Below, in pieces: positions 1 to 7,266 of a stretch of DNA of 16,185 nt. The notes beneath the pieces were generated by a model. The model saw only the letters and a program-made list of their open reading frames with translations, did not search any database and was not told where the DNA came from. Origin of the DNA: Candidatus Aminicenantota bacterium (GTDB lineage: Bacteria; Acidobacteriota; Aminicenantia; Aminicenantales; Aminicenantaceae); contig JAFGNQ010000397.1 of the NCBI GenBank assembly GCA_016926925.1, forward strand, positions 1 to 16,185, given 5' to 3'. Position 1 is the first letter of the stretch; each line of letters opens with the position of its first letter. The position numbers and the translations under genes are program-made.

Positions 1-169
1 AGGAGCCCAAAAGCGCATTCAGCTGCGCCAGTCCGCTATCTTCTATAAAGCCGATCCGGAATACGGAAACCGTGTAGCTCAGGGACTGGGATTGGAGACA
101 AAGGATGTCGAGCACCTGGCCGGAATGTCGCTGGACGATCTTGAAAAGGCCACTGCAAAAGGAAAATGA
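1..169 (+). CDS. Catalase, C-terminal end (partial)
   Basis: The reading frame is open from base 2 to a TGA at 167-169 and gives about 55 residues. It contains [20 protein letters not shown], which resembles the C-terminal helix of monofunctional haem catalases (typically a '[15 protein letters not shown]' stretch). The start, haem pocket and catalytic residues lie outside the window, so activity cannot be judged. The family decomposes hydrogen peroxide to water and oxygen, normally in the cytoplasm. The tail after the conserved stretch ([24 protein letters not shown]) is acidic and ordinary for the family. No T-rich terminator follows directly; a GC-rich hairpin lies 55 bases downstream. The assignment rests on one short motif recognised from memory. 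Confidence 0.75.
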   Translation, partial: GAQKRIQLRQSAIFYKADPEYGNRVAQGLGLETKDVEHLAGMSLDDLEKATAKGK

Positions 170-224
170 CAAAAAATTCAATCTATTGTTAAAATGTAAG
201 CCCCCTATCGCATGCGACGGTCCA

Positions 225-244
225 TGCTGAGCCCCGGCTCAGCA
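225..244. other. Perfect GC-rich inverted repeat downstream of the catalase gene
   Basis: TGCTGAGCC at 225-233 and GGCTCAGCA at 236-244 are perfect reverse complements separated by CC. As RNA this would be a very stable hairpin on either strand. It lacks the T-tract of an intrinsic terminator on both sides. It may be a 3'-end stabilising hairpin for the catalase mRNA, a factor-assisted terminator or a protein-binding dyad. The rest of 170-327 shows no credible ORF. Confidence 0.45.
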
Positions 245-327
245 AACCGACCCCGACGCCTTCAATCAAGGCAAGAGGCTTATAAAGCGTGCTTCGCTAT
301 AAGTGATACAAGACTGCACTTGGGAGC

Positions 328-357
328 CTTGACTCCACGTCTCCCCAGAGTTTATAC
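328..357 (+). promoter_or_regulatory. Probable sigma-70-type promoter of the exported NifX / polyferredoxin pair
   Basis: A -35 element TTGACT (328-333) and a -10 element TATACT (352-357) are separated by 18 bases. They match the consensus in five of six positions each. Transcription would start near 364, giving a leader of about 25 bases with a GGAGA ribosome site at 376-380, seven bases before the ATG at 388. The location fits a promoter for the two-gene unit 388-1973. Confidence 0.6.
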
Positions 358-387
358 TTCTGACCAAAGAAACATGGAGATTTTACT

Positions 388-801
388 ATGAAAAAAATAG
401 GAACCGTTATTATTTTTCTTTTCATGATCATCATAGGAGGATTCCCGGTTCTCAGAGGACAGGAAGACCGACCGGAAAAGATTGCCATCGCCTCTGATGG
501 AGATACAATCGAGTCGCAGGTCGGAAGTCAGGGCGCCCGCTGTCCCTGGTTCCTCTTCTTCGATGCAAATGGACAGCTCTTAGAGACCCTCGAAAATCCT
601 TACTGGCAGGAGAGAGGCGGAGCCGGAATCAACTGTGCGGAACTTCTGGCGGAAAAGGGAGTCACGATATTCGTAGCGGGCAATGTGGGACACAAAATGA
701 GCGCGGCTCTGGAGAGCAGCGGTATTGCCTCCATTTCTTTCTCAGGAACCGTAGAGGACGCACTCGCAAAAGCCATGGAAAGTATAGCCGGAAAACACTG
801 A
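388..801 (+). CDS. Exported NifX/NifB-type domain protein (dinitrogenase iron-molybdenum cofactor biosynthesis fold)
   Basis: This 137-residue protein starts with a clear Sec-type signal peptide: Lys-Lys at positions 2-3, a hydrophobic run to about 20, and likely cleavage near RGQ at 23-25. The rest matches the small alpha/beta NifX domain (Pfam Nitro_FeMo-Co): a first strand KIAIAS, then RCPWFLFFD, a central Gly-rich GGAGINCAELLAEKGVTIFVAG, and a final amphipathic helix. Known relatives, such as NifX, the NifB C-terminus, MTH1175 and the orange protein, are cytoplasmic and bind or carry metal-sulfur clusters. Export is therefore unusual. Cysteines occur in RCPW and INCAE and could ligate metal, but this is inference. 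The ATG at 388 has a GGAGA ribosome site seven bases upstream. The polyferredoxin gene follows after 29 bases, so the two are probably cotranscribed. Confidence 0.8.
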   Translation: MKKIGTVIIFLFMIIIGGFPVLRGQEDRPEKIAIASDGDTIESQVGSQGARCPWFLFFDANGQLLETLENPYWQERGGAGINCAELLAEKGVTIFVAGNVGHKMSAALESSGIASISFSGTVEDALAKAMESIAGKH

Positions 802-830
802 AGAATTCTTAGGACAAAGCAGATAATCTC

Positions 831-1973
831 GTGCGCAGTTATGCCCTATTCGCTATTCTCCTGATTGGTATTGTCCTCATCCTGGCCGTCCTTATCAAAT
901 ATCCTCCTTATGAAGAGCATCAATCCATCGTCATCAAAGATAACATGTCGCTCCGTCACATTGCCGAGCGAAATGATGTGCCCATTCAATCCTTGGTCTC
1001 CCTCTTGACTCACGATGAGCGCAAGGATTTCGCCACTACATTCAAAAACATTCATAAACCTCTTCGAGAACAGAATATCGAGAGAGACCTAATCCGAAGA
1101 GCGATTCTCAATGCCAGGGCTGGTGGATTCCCCACAAAGGACCTTATCCGGTTTGTTCTTTGGAGCATTGCCATTGCTTCAGCCGGCCTGTTGCTTCTGC
1201 GCAGAAAGAATATACTTGGGATCAGGCGTATTTGGATGATCTCAACATTCGCAGTCTTCGGAATCATCCTGGGAGCTGCCCCAAATCCCATGGAAGCAAC
1301 CGTAAGGCTTCACAAGCTCATTAAAGGAATTCCCGGCAATCCAATAATACTGGTAACTCTGAGTTTTGCTATATTTGCATTGCTGTCTTTCCTTGGATCA
1401 AGAATGTTGTGCAGCTGGGGATGTCCGTTGGGGGCCCTTCAGGAAAGTCTTCACAACATCCCCGTCTTCAGGAGATACAAGAAGAGCCACAAGTTTTCGT
1501 TCTCAGCCTCCATAGCGGTCCGTATCACTTTTTACCTGGTGTTTCTCTTACTGCTTTTCCGCATTCTGAATATCAATCAAGGAGGACCCGGCTCCATCCT
1601 TTATCATCATTTCAACCTGTTCAAGATCTTCGATCCCTATGAGTTGGCTCAGTTCAGTCTGCTCCTTATCCCAATCTTCTTGATCGCAAGTCTTCTTTTG
1701 TTCAGGCCGTTTTGCCACACGATCTGTCCCTTTGGCCTCTGGTCATGGATTTTCGAAAAAGTTGCTCTCTATAAAGTGAGAAAAATCAATCCAGATGCCT
1801 GTGTGGACTGCAAGATTTGTGAGCAGGCCTGTCCTACCGAGGCCATGAAAGCGATAAATGAAGATAAGAAGGGATTTTTCAGGCCCGACTGCTGGTCTTG
1901 CGGCAATTGTATTGCCGCCTGTCCTCAAGACGTCCTGAAATTCACACGAACATCAGGGATAATGACGGAATGA
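831..1973 (+). CDS. NapH/CcoG-type membrane polyferredoxin with two 4Fe-4S centres
   Basis: The 380-residue product is an integral membrane protein. Hydrophobic segments lie at about 4-22, 107-123, 133-149, 170-190, 227-245 and 275-292. Two CxxxCP motifs characteristic of NapH/NosR/CcoG (RdxA) proteins are at C194/C198 and C295/C299. A C-terminal bacterial ferredoxin domain has C324, C327, C330, C334 and C354, C357, C360, C364, so both 4Fe-4S sites are complete. Such proteins pass electrons between the membrane quinone pool or cytoplasmic donors and a periplasmic partner; the partner here is not known. Residues 23-105 form a soluble segment containing SLRHIAERNDVPIQSLVSLL, which resembles a LysM-like helix pair. 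The start is a GTG; a stop lies in frame 21 bases upstream and no strong ribosome site is visible. The preceding exported NifX protein is the obvious candidate partner. Confidence 0.85.
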   Translation: MRSYALFAILLIGIVLILAVLIKYPPYEEHQSIVIKDNMSLRHIAERNDVPIQSLVSLLTHDERKDFATTFKNIHKPLREQNIERDLIRRAILNARAGGFPTKDLIRFVLWSIAIASAGLLLLRRKNILGIRRIWMISTFAVFGIILGAAPNPMEATVRLHKLIKGIPGNPIILVTLSFAIFALLSFLGSRMLCSWGCPLGALQESLHNIPVFRRYKKSHKFSFSASIAVRITFYLVFLLLLFRILNINQGGPGSILYHHFNLFKIFDPYELAQFSLLLIPIFLIASLLLFRPFCHTICPFGLWSWIFEKVALYKVRKINPDACVDCKICEQACPTEAMKAINEDKKGFFRPDCWSCGNCIAACPQDVLKFTRTSGIMTE

Positions 1974-2035
1974 AAAAACTAAAAGCCTTTTGAGCAGGAG
2001 TTCAAACAAAAAGAAGCGGAGACAAATCCATTCAT

Positions 2036-3376
2036 TCAAAAAAAATAGCGCAGGCGCAGCTCCAGCCGGAACCGGTTCTGTTTCTCGCCGAATTCTTCCC
2101 TGCTCTTACCTGTCAAGACGGCGATTTTCAGCCGCAGCTCAAAATTGGTGAAACCCTTGTACACCACTTCTGGAGCCCAAGTTGCGCTTCCATCCGAGAA
2201 GTTGACAATAACCGTTGCGGCCGGATTCAGATAGAGCACTCCAAAGGGATCCTTTTGCACGATCCTCAGGAACACATAGTCCGTCATCGGAGTGAATCCG
2301 CCATAGGCGTCAAGTCCGGCCGCTGTCTTCAACTGCGTGTAGTCCCCAAGATTCAGATAATTCTCATAGGCCCGGTCGACAAAGGAATAGAAATGCCCCA
2401 TGCCGGGGGAGTCGAAACCGGCACCATTATGATAGAATTCTAGAATATATGTCGTTTCAGCCTCGGACAGGTAGCGAAGGCCCATAAGGAGGCGTGTCGC
2501 ATCGAATTTTTCCGTTTGAAGACTGCCGTCATCGGCTATGCCGCTTCGCTCAAGGTCCTTCAGGACAGCGATCTCACCATGGACCTCCAGATTGGAAAGG
2601 AGATTTCGCGATACATCCAGGCCGAACCGGGCGGATTGACTTTCCCCGGCCAGAACAACCAGATCGATGTCCGTATCCAAGAACAACAGGTAGATTTTTC
2701 CGGCAAAATTCAATCCATCGTATGGACTGAATGTCTTGTTTACAGACCGGCTGACCGGGATGAAGACCGGCGTCAAAGACAATGTCTTGAGCGCCCCTTG
2801 AAAACTTTTCGTGTAGTCGGCTGAAATCATCCAGTATCCCTCACGAGCCAGGTCCGGCTCGTTGGGATTTTTTTGGCGCTCGGCCAAAGCCGTTGGGCTC
2901 CAGGCATAACCCTTCCCCCAGCGCAGTGTCTTCTTCCCGGCATACAAGGAGAAAGAGACCGAAGGTTTCCACAACAAGTAGCCTTGAAAGAGATTGGCTG
3001 ACACCTCATTCTCGAGAGGCGATACTGTATAATCCAAGTAGGATTCGATCAGAGCCTCGAAAGCGCTCTTTCGGTAAACCAGATCCGCCAGCAGGGCGGC
3101 ATATCCCTCCCCTATCGTTTTTCGTTCATCCAGGTCAAAGTACCTCAGCTTATAAAAAGCGGAATCACGCCGGAGAGAAAAGAGCGTCGGACGGAATTCC
3201 AGGTAGCCGTCCAGAGAGATAGTCTTTCTCGCGAATTCATCGACATCGAATTTATATTCTTCCTCCTGACCCGACAGCACAGTTCCAAGCAGCAAAAAAC
3301 CCAGCAAAAAGAAACCCGATAAGCGCACGTAACGATATTTCCTTTTCTCAGTCGATGCTACGGCCGATCCAGCCAT
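2036..3376 (-). CDS. Outer-membrane beta-barrel protein of the LolD/FtsX/LolA-like export operon
   Basis: The 446-residue product has a basic N-terminus, a hydrophobic signal segment (FFLLGFLLLGTVLSGQ) and then a long run of alternating aromatic/hydrophobic and polar residues. It ends in RLELRLRYFF; a terminal Phe after an alternating strand is the usual signature for BAM-dependent barrel insertion. Strands such as LLWKPSVSFSLYAGKKTLRWG resemble porin-like barrels. I do not recognise a specific family. The ATG at 3376 is preferred because AGGA lies ten bases upstream and the signal peptide follows directly. An ATG at 3385 and a GTG at 3400, which abuts the previous stop, are also possible. 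It is the last gene of a four-gene - strand operon and may be the outer-membrane substrate, receptor or channel of that system. Confidence 0.7.
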   Translation of the reverse strand: MAGSAVASTEKRKYRYVRLSGFFLLGFLLLGTVLSGQEEEYKFDVDEFARKTISLDGYLEFRPTLFSLRRDSAFYKLRYFDLDERKTIGEGYAALLADLVYRKSAFEALIESYLDYTVSPLENEVSANLFQGYLLWKPSVSFSLYAGKKTLRWGKGYAWSPTALAERQKNPNEPDLAREGYWMISADYTKSFQGALKTLSLTPVFIPVSRSVNKTFSPYDGLNFAGKIYLLFLDTDIDLVVLAGESQSARFGLDVSRNLLSNLEVHGEIAVLKDLERSGIADDGSLQTEKFDATRLLMGLRYLSEAETTYILEFYHNGAGFDSPGMGHFYSFVDRAYENYLNLGDYTQLKTAAGLDAYGGFTPMTDYVFLRIVQKDPFGVLYLNPAATVIVNFSDGSATWAPEVVYKGFTNFELRLKIAVLTGKSREEFGEKQNRFRLELRLRYFF

Positions 3377-3400
3377 GGAACGCATTTCCTGAAAGAGCAC

Positions 3401-4171
3401 TCACTTCCGCAGGGAGTCGAGCCCCGGAAGAAAGGTCAGGGTAAAGACTTCATCCTTAAACTCCCGTGCCTTGATATCGGCAAAGATCATCACGGACTTG
3501 TATCCTTTGTAAAGGGGACTCTCTGTCTCGATAACCGAGGGACGGACAATGCCCCGGCCAAAATCTTTGACTTCTTTAAAGAAAAGAGTCTTGATGAGCA
3601 TTTCAGCTTCGGTCATGCAATCGATACGGACCGGAAGAAGCCTTTTCTTCTCCGCTTGGATTTTCAGGCGGTCATAGGCGACCGATCTCGTTTTGGCTTT
3701 ACAAAAAAGAGTGTACTCTTTTCCGGTATCTTCGATTCTTTCGACGGCATACTCCACGGCATAATCCAGACGCAGGATATCGGCATTGTTGAATACGCCT
3801 CCGACCACGGACTGAAGGCTTGTGATCCGGATCGGCTTGGCGACATTAGGAATATAGAGCCACATGTTATCCACAAGCCTGAGAGTGCTCCTTCCCTTCT
3901 CACTGGCGGGAGAAAGGAAAAGTGCGGCAACCTTATCCGTTCCTTTTTTGATCGTGTAGAGCACAAACTCCTTTGTCCTTCCGCCGGGTTCGATGTTGAT
4001 GAGTTTCCGGTAGGCTTCATAGGAATCCGGATTCAGGTTCCGGTCCATTTTTTGGAGCAAGGAATTGCCATCGATATCCTGAGCCGGCCGGATTGATACC
4101 GGACCGAACATCAGAAACAAAATCAAAGGGATTATAAAATTTCTTGATATTGCCGTGCTCCTGCTGGTCAT
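3401..4171 (-). CDS. LolA-like periplasmic protein (outer membrane lipoprotein-sorting protein family)
   Basis: This 256-residue protein has an N-terminal signal peptide (hydrophobic FIIPLILFLMFGPVSI, cleavage probably near residue 30). The mature part is beta-rich: YEAYRKLINIEPGGRTKEFVLYTIKKG, then LRLVDNMWLYIPNVAKPIRI, VGGVFNNADILRLDYAVEY and KKRLLPVRID. This pattern is typical of the proteins annotated 'outer membrane lipoprotein-sorting protein', whose half-barrel resembles LolA and whose genes sit beside LolD/FtsX-type transporters in many diderm bacteria. It probably shuttles a lipidated or hydrophobic cargo from the inner-membrane transporter across the periplasm. A GGAGAG sequence lies about ten bases before the ATG. 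The stop is immediately followed by the barrel gene region, and a 48-base gap separates it from the permease gene. Confidence 0.8.
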   Translation of the reverse strand: MTSRSTAISRNFIIPLILFLMFGPVSIRPAQDIDGNSLLQKMDRNLNPDSYEAYRKLINIEPGGRTKEFVLYTIKKGTDKVAALFLSPASEKGRSTLRLVDNMWLYIPNVAKPIRITSLQSVVGGVFNNADILRLDYAVEYAVERIEDTGKEYTLFCKAKTRSVAYDRLKIQAEKKRLLPVRIDCMTEAEMLIKTLFFKEVKDFGRGIVRPSVIETESPLYKGYKSVMIFADIKAREFKDEVFTLTFLPGLDSLRK

Positions 4172-4219
4172 GATGCATTTCTCTCCGTTTTTGCAGTTTT
4201 CGGAAACATGATTTCTTTA

Positions 4220-5458
4220 TCAGACGTGACGCAGTGCCTTTATCGGATCCAGTCTGGAAGCCTGGAAGGCCGGACGGAAACCAGCCAACACAGCCACTCC
4301 GATAACGATAAGGGCAATCGTCAAGATATCCGATGGATTTAGGCTCGAGAAAAGGACCAATCCTTCCTGTCTGCCGAAATTGAACTTGATTTTGACGGCA
4401 TTCATAACAGCAACGGCCACACCTCCCAGGGCTGTTCCGGAAACAGCGCCGAACAATCCGAGGCTCAAACCCTCGATAACGAACATGGAGAGGATCCGGC
4501 CCGGTACAGTGCCGATGGCGGCGATCGTTCCAATCTCGCGGGTTCTCTCGTAGACAGCCATGATCATCACGTTCATGATGCTGATCAAAACGATGGCGAT
4601 AAGCATGAGCTTGATGAAAAACGTCATGACATCGATCATCCGTACGATGTTGAAAAATGGGGTCAATTTCTTCCAGGTATGGATCTCGAATGCGGCTTTG
4701 CCCTGTGCATTGACCTCTTTTCCTAGCCTCTCTTTCAGAATCATCTCTACCCTATCAATCTCAGAGAATTTTTTCAGACGGACGGCCAACTCTGAGATTT
4801 CCTGCTCTTCCAGGCGCAGGATCTGACGTCCATCCTCAATATGGATATAGCCGTCACGCCCTCCGGGTCCGGTCACACTCCGCAGTATCCCGCCTACTGT
4901 GAACTGATAGCCGTTCACCGAACCGTCCTCATTGGTGGCCACAACGACCGCAGTGTCTCCGACTCCGACTTTCATGCCTTTGGCCAGAAGCTCGGGAACG
5001 AGGATCTCACCGGGCTTGATCGCACCGCTTCCATCAATGATTCGCGAAGCGAGAAGAGGCACGGTGGACAGCTCTTTTTCCGGATCCACCGCATTGAGCC
5101 GTATATTCGTCGACTCGGTGAAATTGCTGAAAATACCGCCGAACTTGATGCGCGGCGAATAGGATTCGATTTCCGGCATTTCGATCAGGATCTTCTCCAG
5201 CTTCTCGAAAGCCCGTGATTTGATGTTGAGGTTGAGGGGAAGGTTGTCGATCGAAGCCACATACCCTTTTCTGTGCACTTGCATGTGGCCCAGCATGGAA
5301 TCGGTGATCTCACCGACCATCATGGTCTTGAAGGAAGCGGTAACGCTGACAAATACCAGGACAAAGGCGACTCCGATCGTGATCAAAGACATGGTCAGAA
5401 GCGTGCGCCGCTTGTAACGTAATAAATTGCGGAGAGAGATTTTGACAAGCCTAAACAT
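4220..5458 (-). CDS. FtsX/MacB-type ABC transporter permease (LolC/E-like)
   Basis: The product is 412 residues when started at the ATG at 5458, which has an AGGAGG ribosome site six bases upstream. It has a short basic N-terminus ([22 protein letters not shown]), a first transmembrane helix at about 22-42, and a large periplasmic MacB-type domain to about 280. Three further helices follow near 285-306, 328-358 and 383-403. The motif MAVYERTREIGTIAAIGTVPGRILSMFVIEG after the second helix is the classic FtsX-domain signature. This topology belongs to mechanotransmission transporters that extract lipoproteins or hydrophobic molecules from the outer leaflet of the inner membrane rather than pumping across it. 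The gene overlaps the end of the ATPase gene by eight bases, which implies translational coupling. Confidence 0.9.
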   Translation of the reverse strand: MFRLVKISLRNLLRYKRRTLLTMSLITIGVAFVLVFVSVTASFKTMMVGEITDSMLGHMQVHRKGYVASIDNLPLNLNIKSRAFEKLEKILIEMPEIESYSPRIKFGGIFSNFTESTNIRLNAVDPEKELSTVPLLASRIIDGSGAIKPGEILVPELLAKGMKVGVGDTAVVVATNEDGSVNGYQFTVGGILRSVTGPGGRDGYIHIEDGRQILRLEEQEISELAVRLKKFSEIDRVEMILKERLGKEVNAQGKAAFEIHTWKKLTPFFNIVRMIDVMTFFIKLMLIAIVLISIMNVMIMAVYERTREIGTIAAIGTVPGRILSMFVIEGLSLGLFGAVSGTALGGVAVAVMNAVKIKFNFGRQEGLVLFSSLNPSDILTIALIVIGVAVLAGFRPAFQASRLDPIKALRHV

Positions 5459-6167
5459 CCGATTCCTCCTTTCTCTCCGTGCTCTTCGCTTTCGATTCGG
5501 CGAGCTGTCCGTCCTGCAGCCTATGAACGACCTCGGCGGCATCCACGATCCTCATGTCATGGGTGGAAAAGACGAAAGTCGTTCCCAGCCTGTCCCGCAT
5601 TTCTCTCATAAGGCCGATTATTAGGGAAGCAGTGTGGCTGTCCAGGTTGGCAGTTGGTTCGTCTGCCAGGACAAGTTTGGGATTGGTGATAAGTGCTCTG
5701 GCAATGGCCACCCGCTGCTTCTGTCCTCCGGATAGCTGGTCGGGATATTTATGACTCTCGGTTCCGATCCCAACATCCGCGATAAGCTTCATCACTTTAG
5801 TCTTACGGCCCTTATCATTGACACCCCGGACCATGACCAGCGGATATTCGACGTTCTCGTAGACGGTCAGGACGGGAATCAAGTTAAAATCCTGAAAGAT
5901 GAACCCGATGTTTTGTCCGCGGAAGAGGGCACCGCTCCTCCTGCCGAGACGCGCGATATCGGTGCCGGCTACTGTGAGGCTTCCACTGGTCGGGCGGTCC
6001 AGGCAGCCGATCAAGTTGAGGAGAGTTGTTTTTCCGCTCCCCGACGGGCCGACAAACGAGACGAAGGAGCCCGGCGGAATGGAAAAACTCAAGTCCTCGA
6101 GGGCCCTGACAGTAACCTTGCCGGCAACGTAATCCTTAGTTACATTTTGAGCAGTGACTAAATCCAT
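5451..6167 (-). CDS. LolD/MacB-type ABC transporter ATP-binding protein
   Basis: The 238-residue ATPase has all catalytic motifs: Walker [10 protein letters not shown] at 40-48, Q-loop Gln92 in [11 protein letters not shown], signature LSGGQ at 145-149, Walker B ending in Asp169-Glu170 within [12 protein letters not shown], and His203 in STHD. These features and the short single-domain length place it with the LolD/MacB/FtsE group that pairs with FtsX-type permeases. It energises the permease encoded immediately downstream. The ATG at 6167 is preferred: AAAGGA lies ten bases upstream and the conserved N-terminus ([14 protein letters not shown]) begins there. An in-frame TTG at 6197 would add ten residues without family resemblance. 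It is the first gene of the - strand operon 6167-2036. Confidence 0.92.
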   Translation of the reverse strand: MDLVTAQNVTKDYVAGKVTVRALEDLSFSIPPGSFVSFVGPSGSGKTTLLNLIGCLDRPTSGSLTVAGTDIARLGRRSGALFRGQNIGFIFQDFNLIPVLTVYENVEYPLVMVRGVNDKGRKTKVMKLIADVGIGTESHKYPDQLSGGQKQRVAIARALITNPKLVLADEPTANLDSHTASLIIGLMREMRDRLGTTFVFSTHDMRIVDAAEVVHRLQDGQLAESKAKSTERKEESDV

Positions 6168-6196
6168 TTTTTTATTATCCTTTGCTTTGGATATCA

Positions 6197-6225
6197 ATCA
6201 TAGCACAGACTGATCGATTTTTGAA
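6197..6225 (-). promoter_or_regulatory. Probable promoter of the ABC export operon
   Basis: Read on the - strand, TATGAT (6202-6197) is preceded by TGC, forming an extended -10 element. TTCAAA (6225-6220) lies 17 bases further upstream as a moderate -35 element. Transcription would start near 6190, giving a leader of about 23 bases that contains the AAAGGA ribosome site of the ATPase gene. The site is over 120 bases from the Fur box on the divergent side, so coordinate Fur control is not evident. Confidence 0.5.
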
Positions 6226-6311
6226 AAAATGAATACATACTTACCTTGACATCTGTGCAGAGTTTTGATTCATTTCTCAAGAGGAATGCTTTTGTTTTTT
6301 TCTATTTTTTA

Positions 6312-6340
6312 TTGACAATGTCGGCATTTTGGATTAAATT
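6312..6340 (+). promoter_or_regulatory. Promoter of the Fur-headed metal-cofactor operon
   Basis: A perfect -35 hexamer TTGACA is at 6312-6317. The -10 region is AT-rich: TTAAAT (6334-6339, 16-base spacing) or TAAATT (6335-6340, 17-base spacing), each with four consensus matches. The start point would fall near 6347, exactly where the Fur box begins. This arrangement is well suited to repression by iron-loaded Fur. The leader to the ATG at 6397 is about 50 bases. Confidence 0.6.
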
Positions 6341-6346
6341 ATTAAT

Positions 6347-6365
6347 GATAATGATTTTCATTATC
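6347..6365. promoter_or_regulatory. Fur box, near-consensus operator
   Basis: GATAATGATTTTCATTATC matches the classical 19-base Fur consensus GATAATGATAATCATTATC in 17 positions, with both differences at the centre. It is an inverted repeat embedded in a longer AT-rich dyad (ATTAATGATAATGA at 6341-6354, TCATTATC at 6358-6365, then AAATTAAT). It overlaps the predicted transcription start of the gene for a Fur-family protein. Negative autoregulation by that protein is the simplest reading, and it would place the whole downstream operon under iron control. Confidence 0.85.
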
Positions 6366-6396
6366 AAATTAATACTTATTTTCAGAGTGAGAGAAA

Positions 6397-6846
6397 ATGC
6401 CAGGACCGAATAAATGGAGACATCGCTTCCGGAATCATGTTTCCCGGTGGACTTTGCCTCGTGAAGCCATCCTGGATCTTCTAGCCGGAACTTCAAATCA
6501 TATGAGTGCAAAAGAGATTTATGACGCTTTATCCAATGCATATCCAGGCATTGGATTGAGCACGATATACCGAACTTTGAACCTCCTGGTGCGCACAGAT
6601 TTCCTCAATCAAATACATATCGGTGATGGACAGAGCCGCTATGAGTTCAAATCGGGCGAAAAGGATGAACACCACCACCACCTCATTTGCACGAAATGCG
6701 GACGCATCATTGACTACAACGATTTCCTGGAGGAAGAACTGGAACTCGTAAATAAAGCGGAGAAAAGCGTAGCGGGAAAATATGATTTTATTATCCACGA
6801 TCACAATATCGACTTTTTCGGAATATGCAGACAATGTCAAAAATGA
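6397..6846 (+). CDS. fur: Fur-family metalloregulator, Fur-like rather than PerR-like
   Basis: The 149-residue protein has the Fur fold: an N-terminal winged helix (recognition helix around STIYRTLNLLVR at 55-66) and a metal-binding dimerisation domain. Two CxxC pairs, C98/C101 and C144/C147, would hold the structural zinc. A run of four histidines (92-95), H35, H134 and H136 are candidate ligands. At the position where Bacillus subtilis PerR has the peroxide-sensing Asp85 (SRFDF) this protein has Glu83 (SRYEF). In the family, Glu here goes with iron sensing and low peroxide sensitivity, so I favour Fur over PerR. The ATG at 6397 is preceded by a purine-rich GAGTGAGAG. It is the first gene of the operon, directly downstream of a Fur box, and the next gene starts 21 bases after its stop. 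Confidence 0.88.
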   Translation: MPGPNKWRHRFRNHVSRWTLPREAILDLLAGTSNHMSAKEIYDALSNAYPGIGLSTIYRTLNLLVRTDFLNQIHIGDGQSRYEFKSGEKDEHHHHLICTKCGRIIDYNDFLEEELELVNKAEKSVAGKYDFIIHDHNIDFFGICRQCQK

Positions 6847-6867
6847 GCGTACAAGGAGGCAAACAAA

Positions 6868-7155
6868 ATGCCGATGGGTGACAGAACAGGACCATGGGGT
6901 CTCGGACCGATGACCGGACGCGGCATGGGTTATTGTTCCGGATATCCGTTTTATGGTTTTATGAATCCCGGCCCGCAGTTCGGATACGGTCGCGGATATG
7001 GCTTTGGAAGAGGCTATGGTAGAGGAATCGGCCTCGGACGAGGCCGTGGTTGGCGGCGAGGTGGATTCCGGGGACAGCCGTACTCCCGAATGATACCCTA
7101 TGGCTACCCGGTTTCTTATGATTATCCCTACACACCGGCATATCCTTTTCGATAA
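6868..7155 (+). CDS. DUF5320-type small Gly/Tyr/Arg-rich protein
   Basis: The 95-residue protein begins MPMGDRTGPWGLGPMTGRGMGYCSG, the hallmark N-terminus of DUF5320 proteins (usually M-P-x-G-D-x-T-G-P-x-G-x-G-P-M-T-G-R...YC.G). The middle, residues 37-70, is low complexity and rich in Gly-Arg and Gly-Tyr pairs. The C-terminus is rich in Pro and Tyr. There is one cysteine (Cys23), no signal peptide and no membrane segment. Function is unknown; the family is repeatedly found beside NifX-type and MinD/ferredoxin genes in anaerobes, as here. A strong AGGAGG ribosome site lies eight bases before the ATG. No DUF5320 coiled-coil tail is present; that element is found in the two following genes instead. 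Confidence 0.8.
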   Translation: MPMGDRTGPWGLGPMTGRGMGYCSGYPFYGFMNPGPQFGYGRGYGFGRGYGRGIGLGRGRGWRRGGFRGQPYSRMIPYGYPVSYDYPYTPAYPFR

Positions 7156-7168
7156 CCGGTATTACTAG

Positions 7169-7196
7169 CGGCTTTTTCCGGCGGCCGGGAAAGCTG
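7169..7196 (+). other. GC-rich mRNA hairpin between the two DUF5320 genes
   Basis: CGGCTTT and CCGG on the left pair with CCGG and AAAGCTG on the right, around a three-base CGG loop with one small internal loop. No T-run follows, so this is not a canonical terminator. It may be a processing or stability element, or a partial attenuator that lets the first DUF5320 gene be expressed more than the downstream genes. Confidence 0.4.
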
Positions 7197-7248
7197 AATT
7201 TATAGTTCTTTGAGGCCTATAACGAAGACGACGAACGAATGAATGCGA

Positions 7249-7266
7249 TTTTCGCCTAAGCGAAAA
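7249..7266. other. Second small hairpin upstream of the 7300 gene
   Basis: TTTTCGC (7249-7255) and GCGAAAA (7260-7266) are perfect complements around a CTAA loop. The hairpin lies 25 bases before the AAGGAGG ribosome site of the gene at 7300. A regulatory role in the leader is possible but not shown. The 144-base gap 7156-7299 holds only these two hairpins and no ORF that I can support. Confidence 0.35.

Noticed and set aside
279..307. Imperfect dyad CTTATA...TATAAG upstream of the NifX-type exported gene, considered as a PerR/Fur-like operator
   Set aside because: The half-sites do not match Fur or PerR consensus spacing, and the dyad lies upstream of the promoter with a bulge.
3656..4096. 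146-codon + strand ORF inside the LolA-like gene
   Set aside because: It is antisense to a gene with a signal peptide, family resemblance and operon context; it has no ribosome site or recognisable domain.
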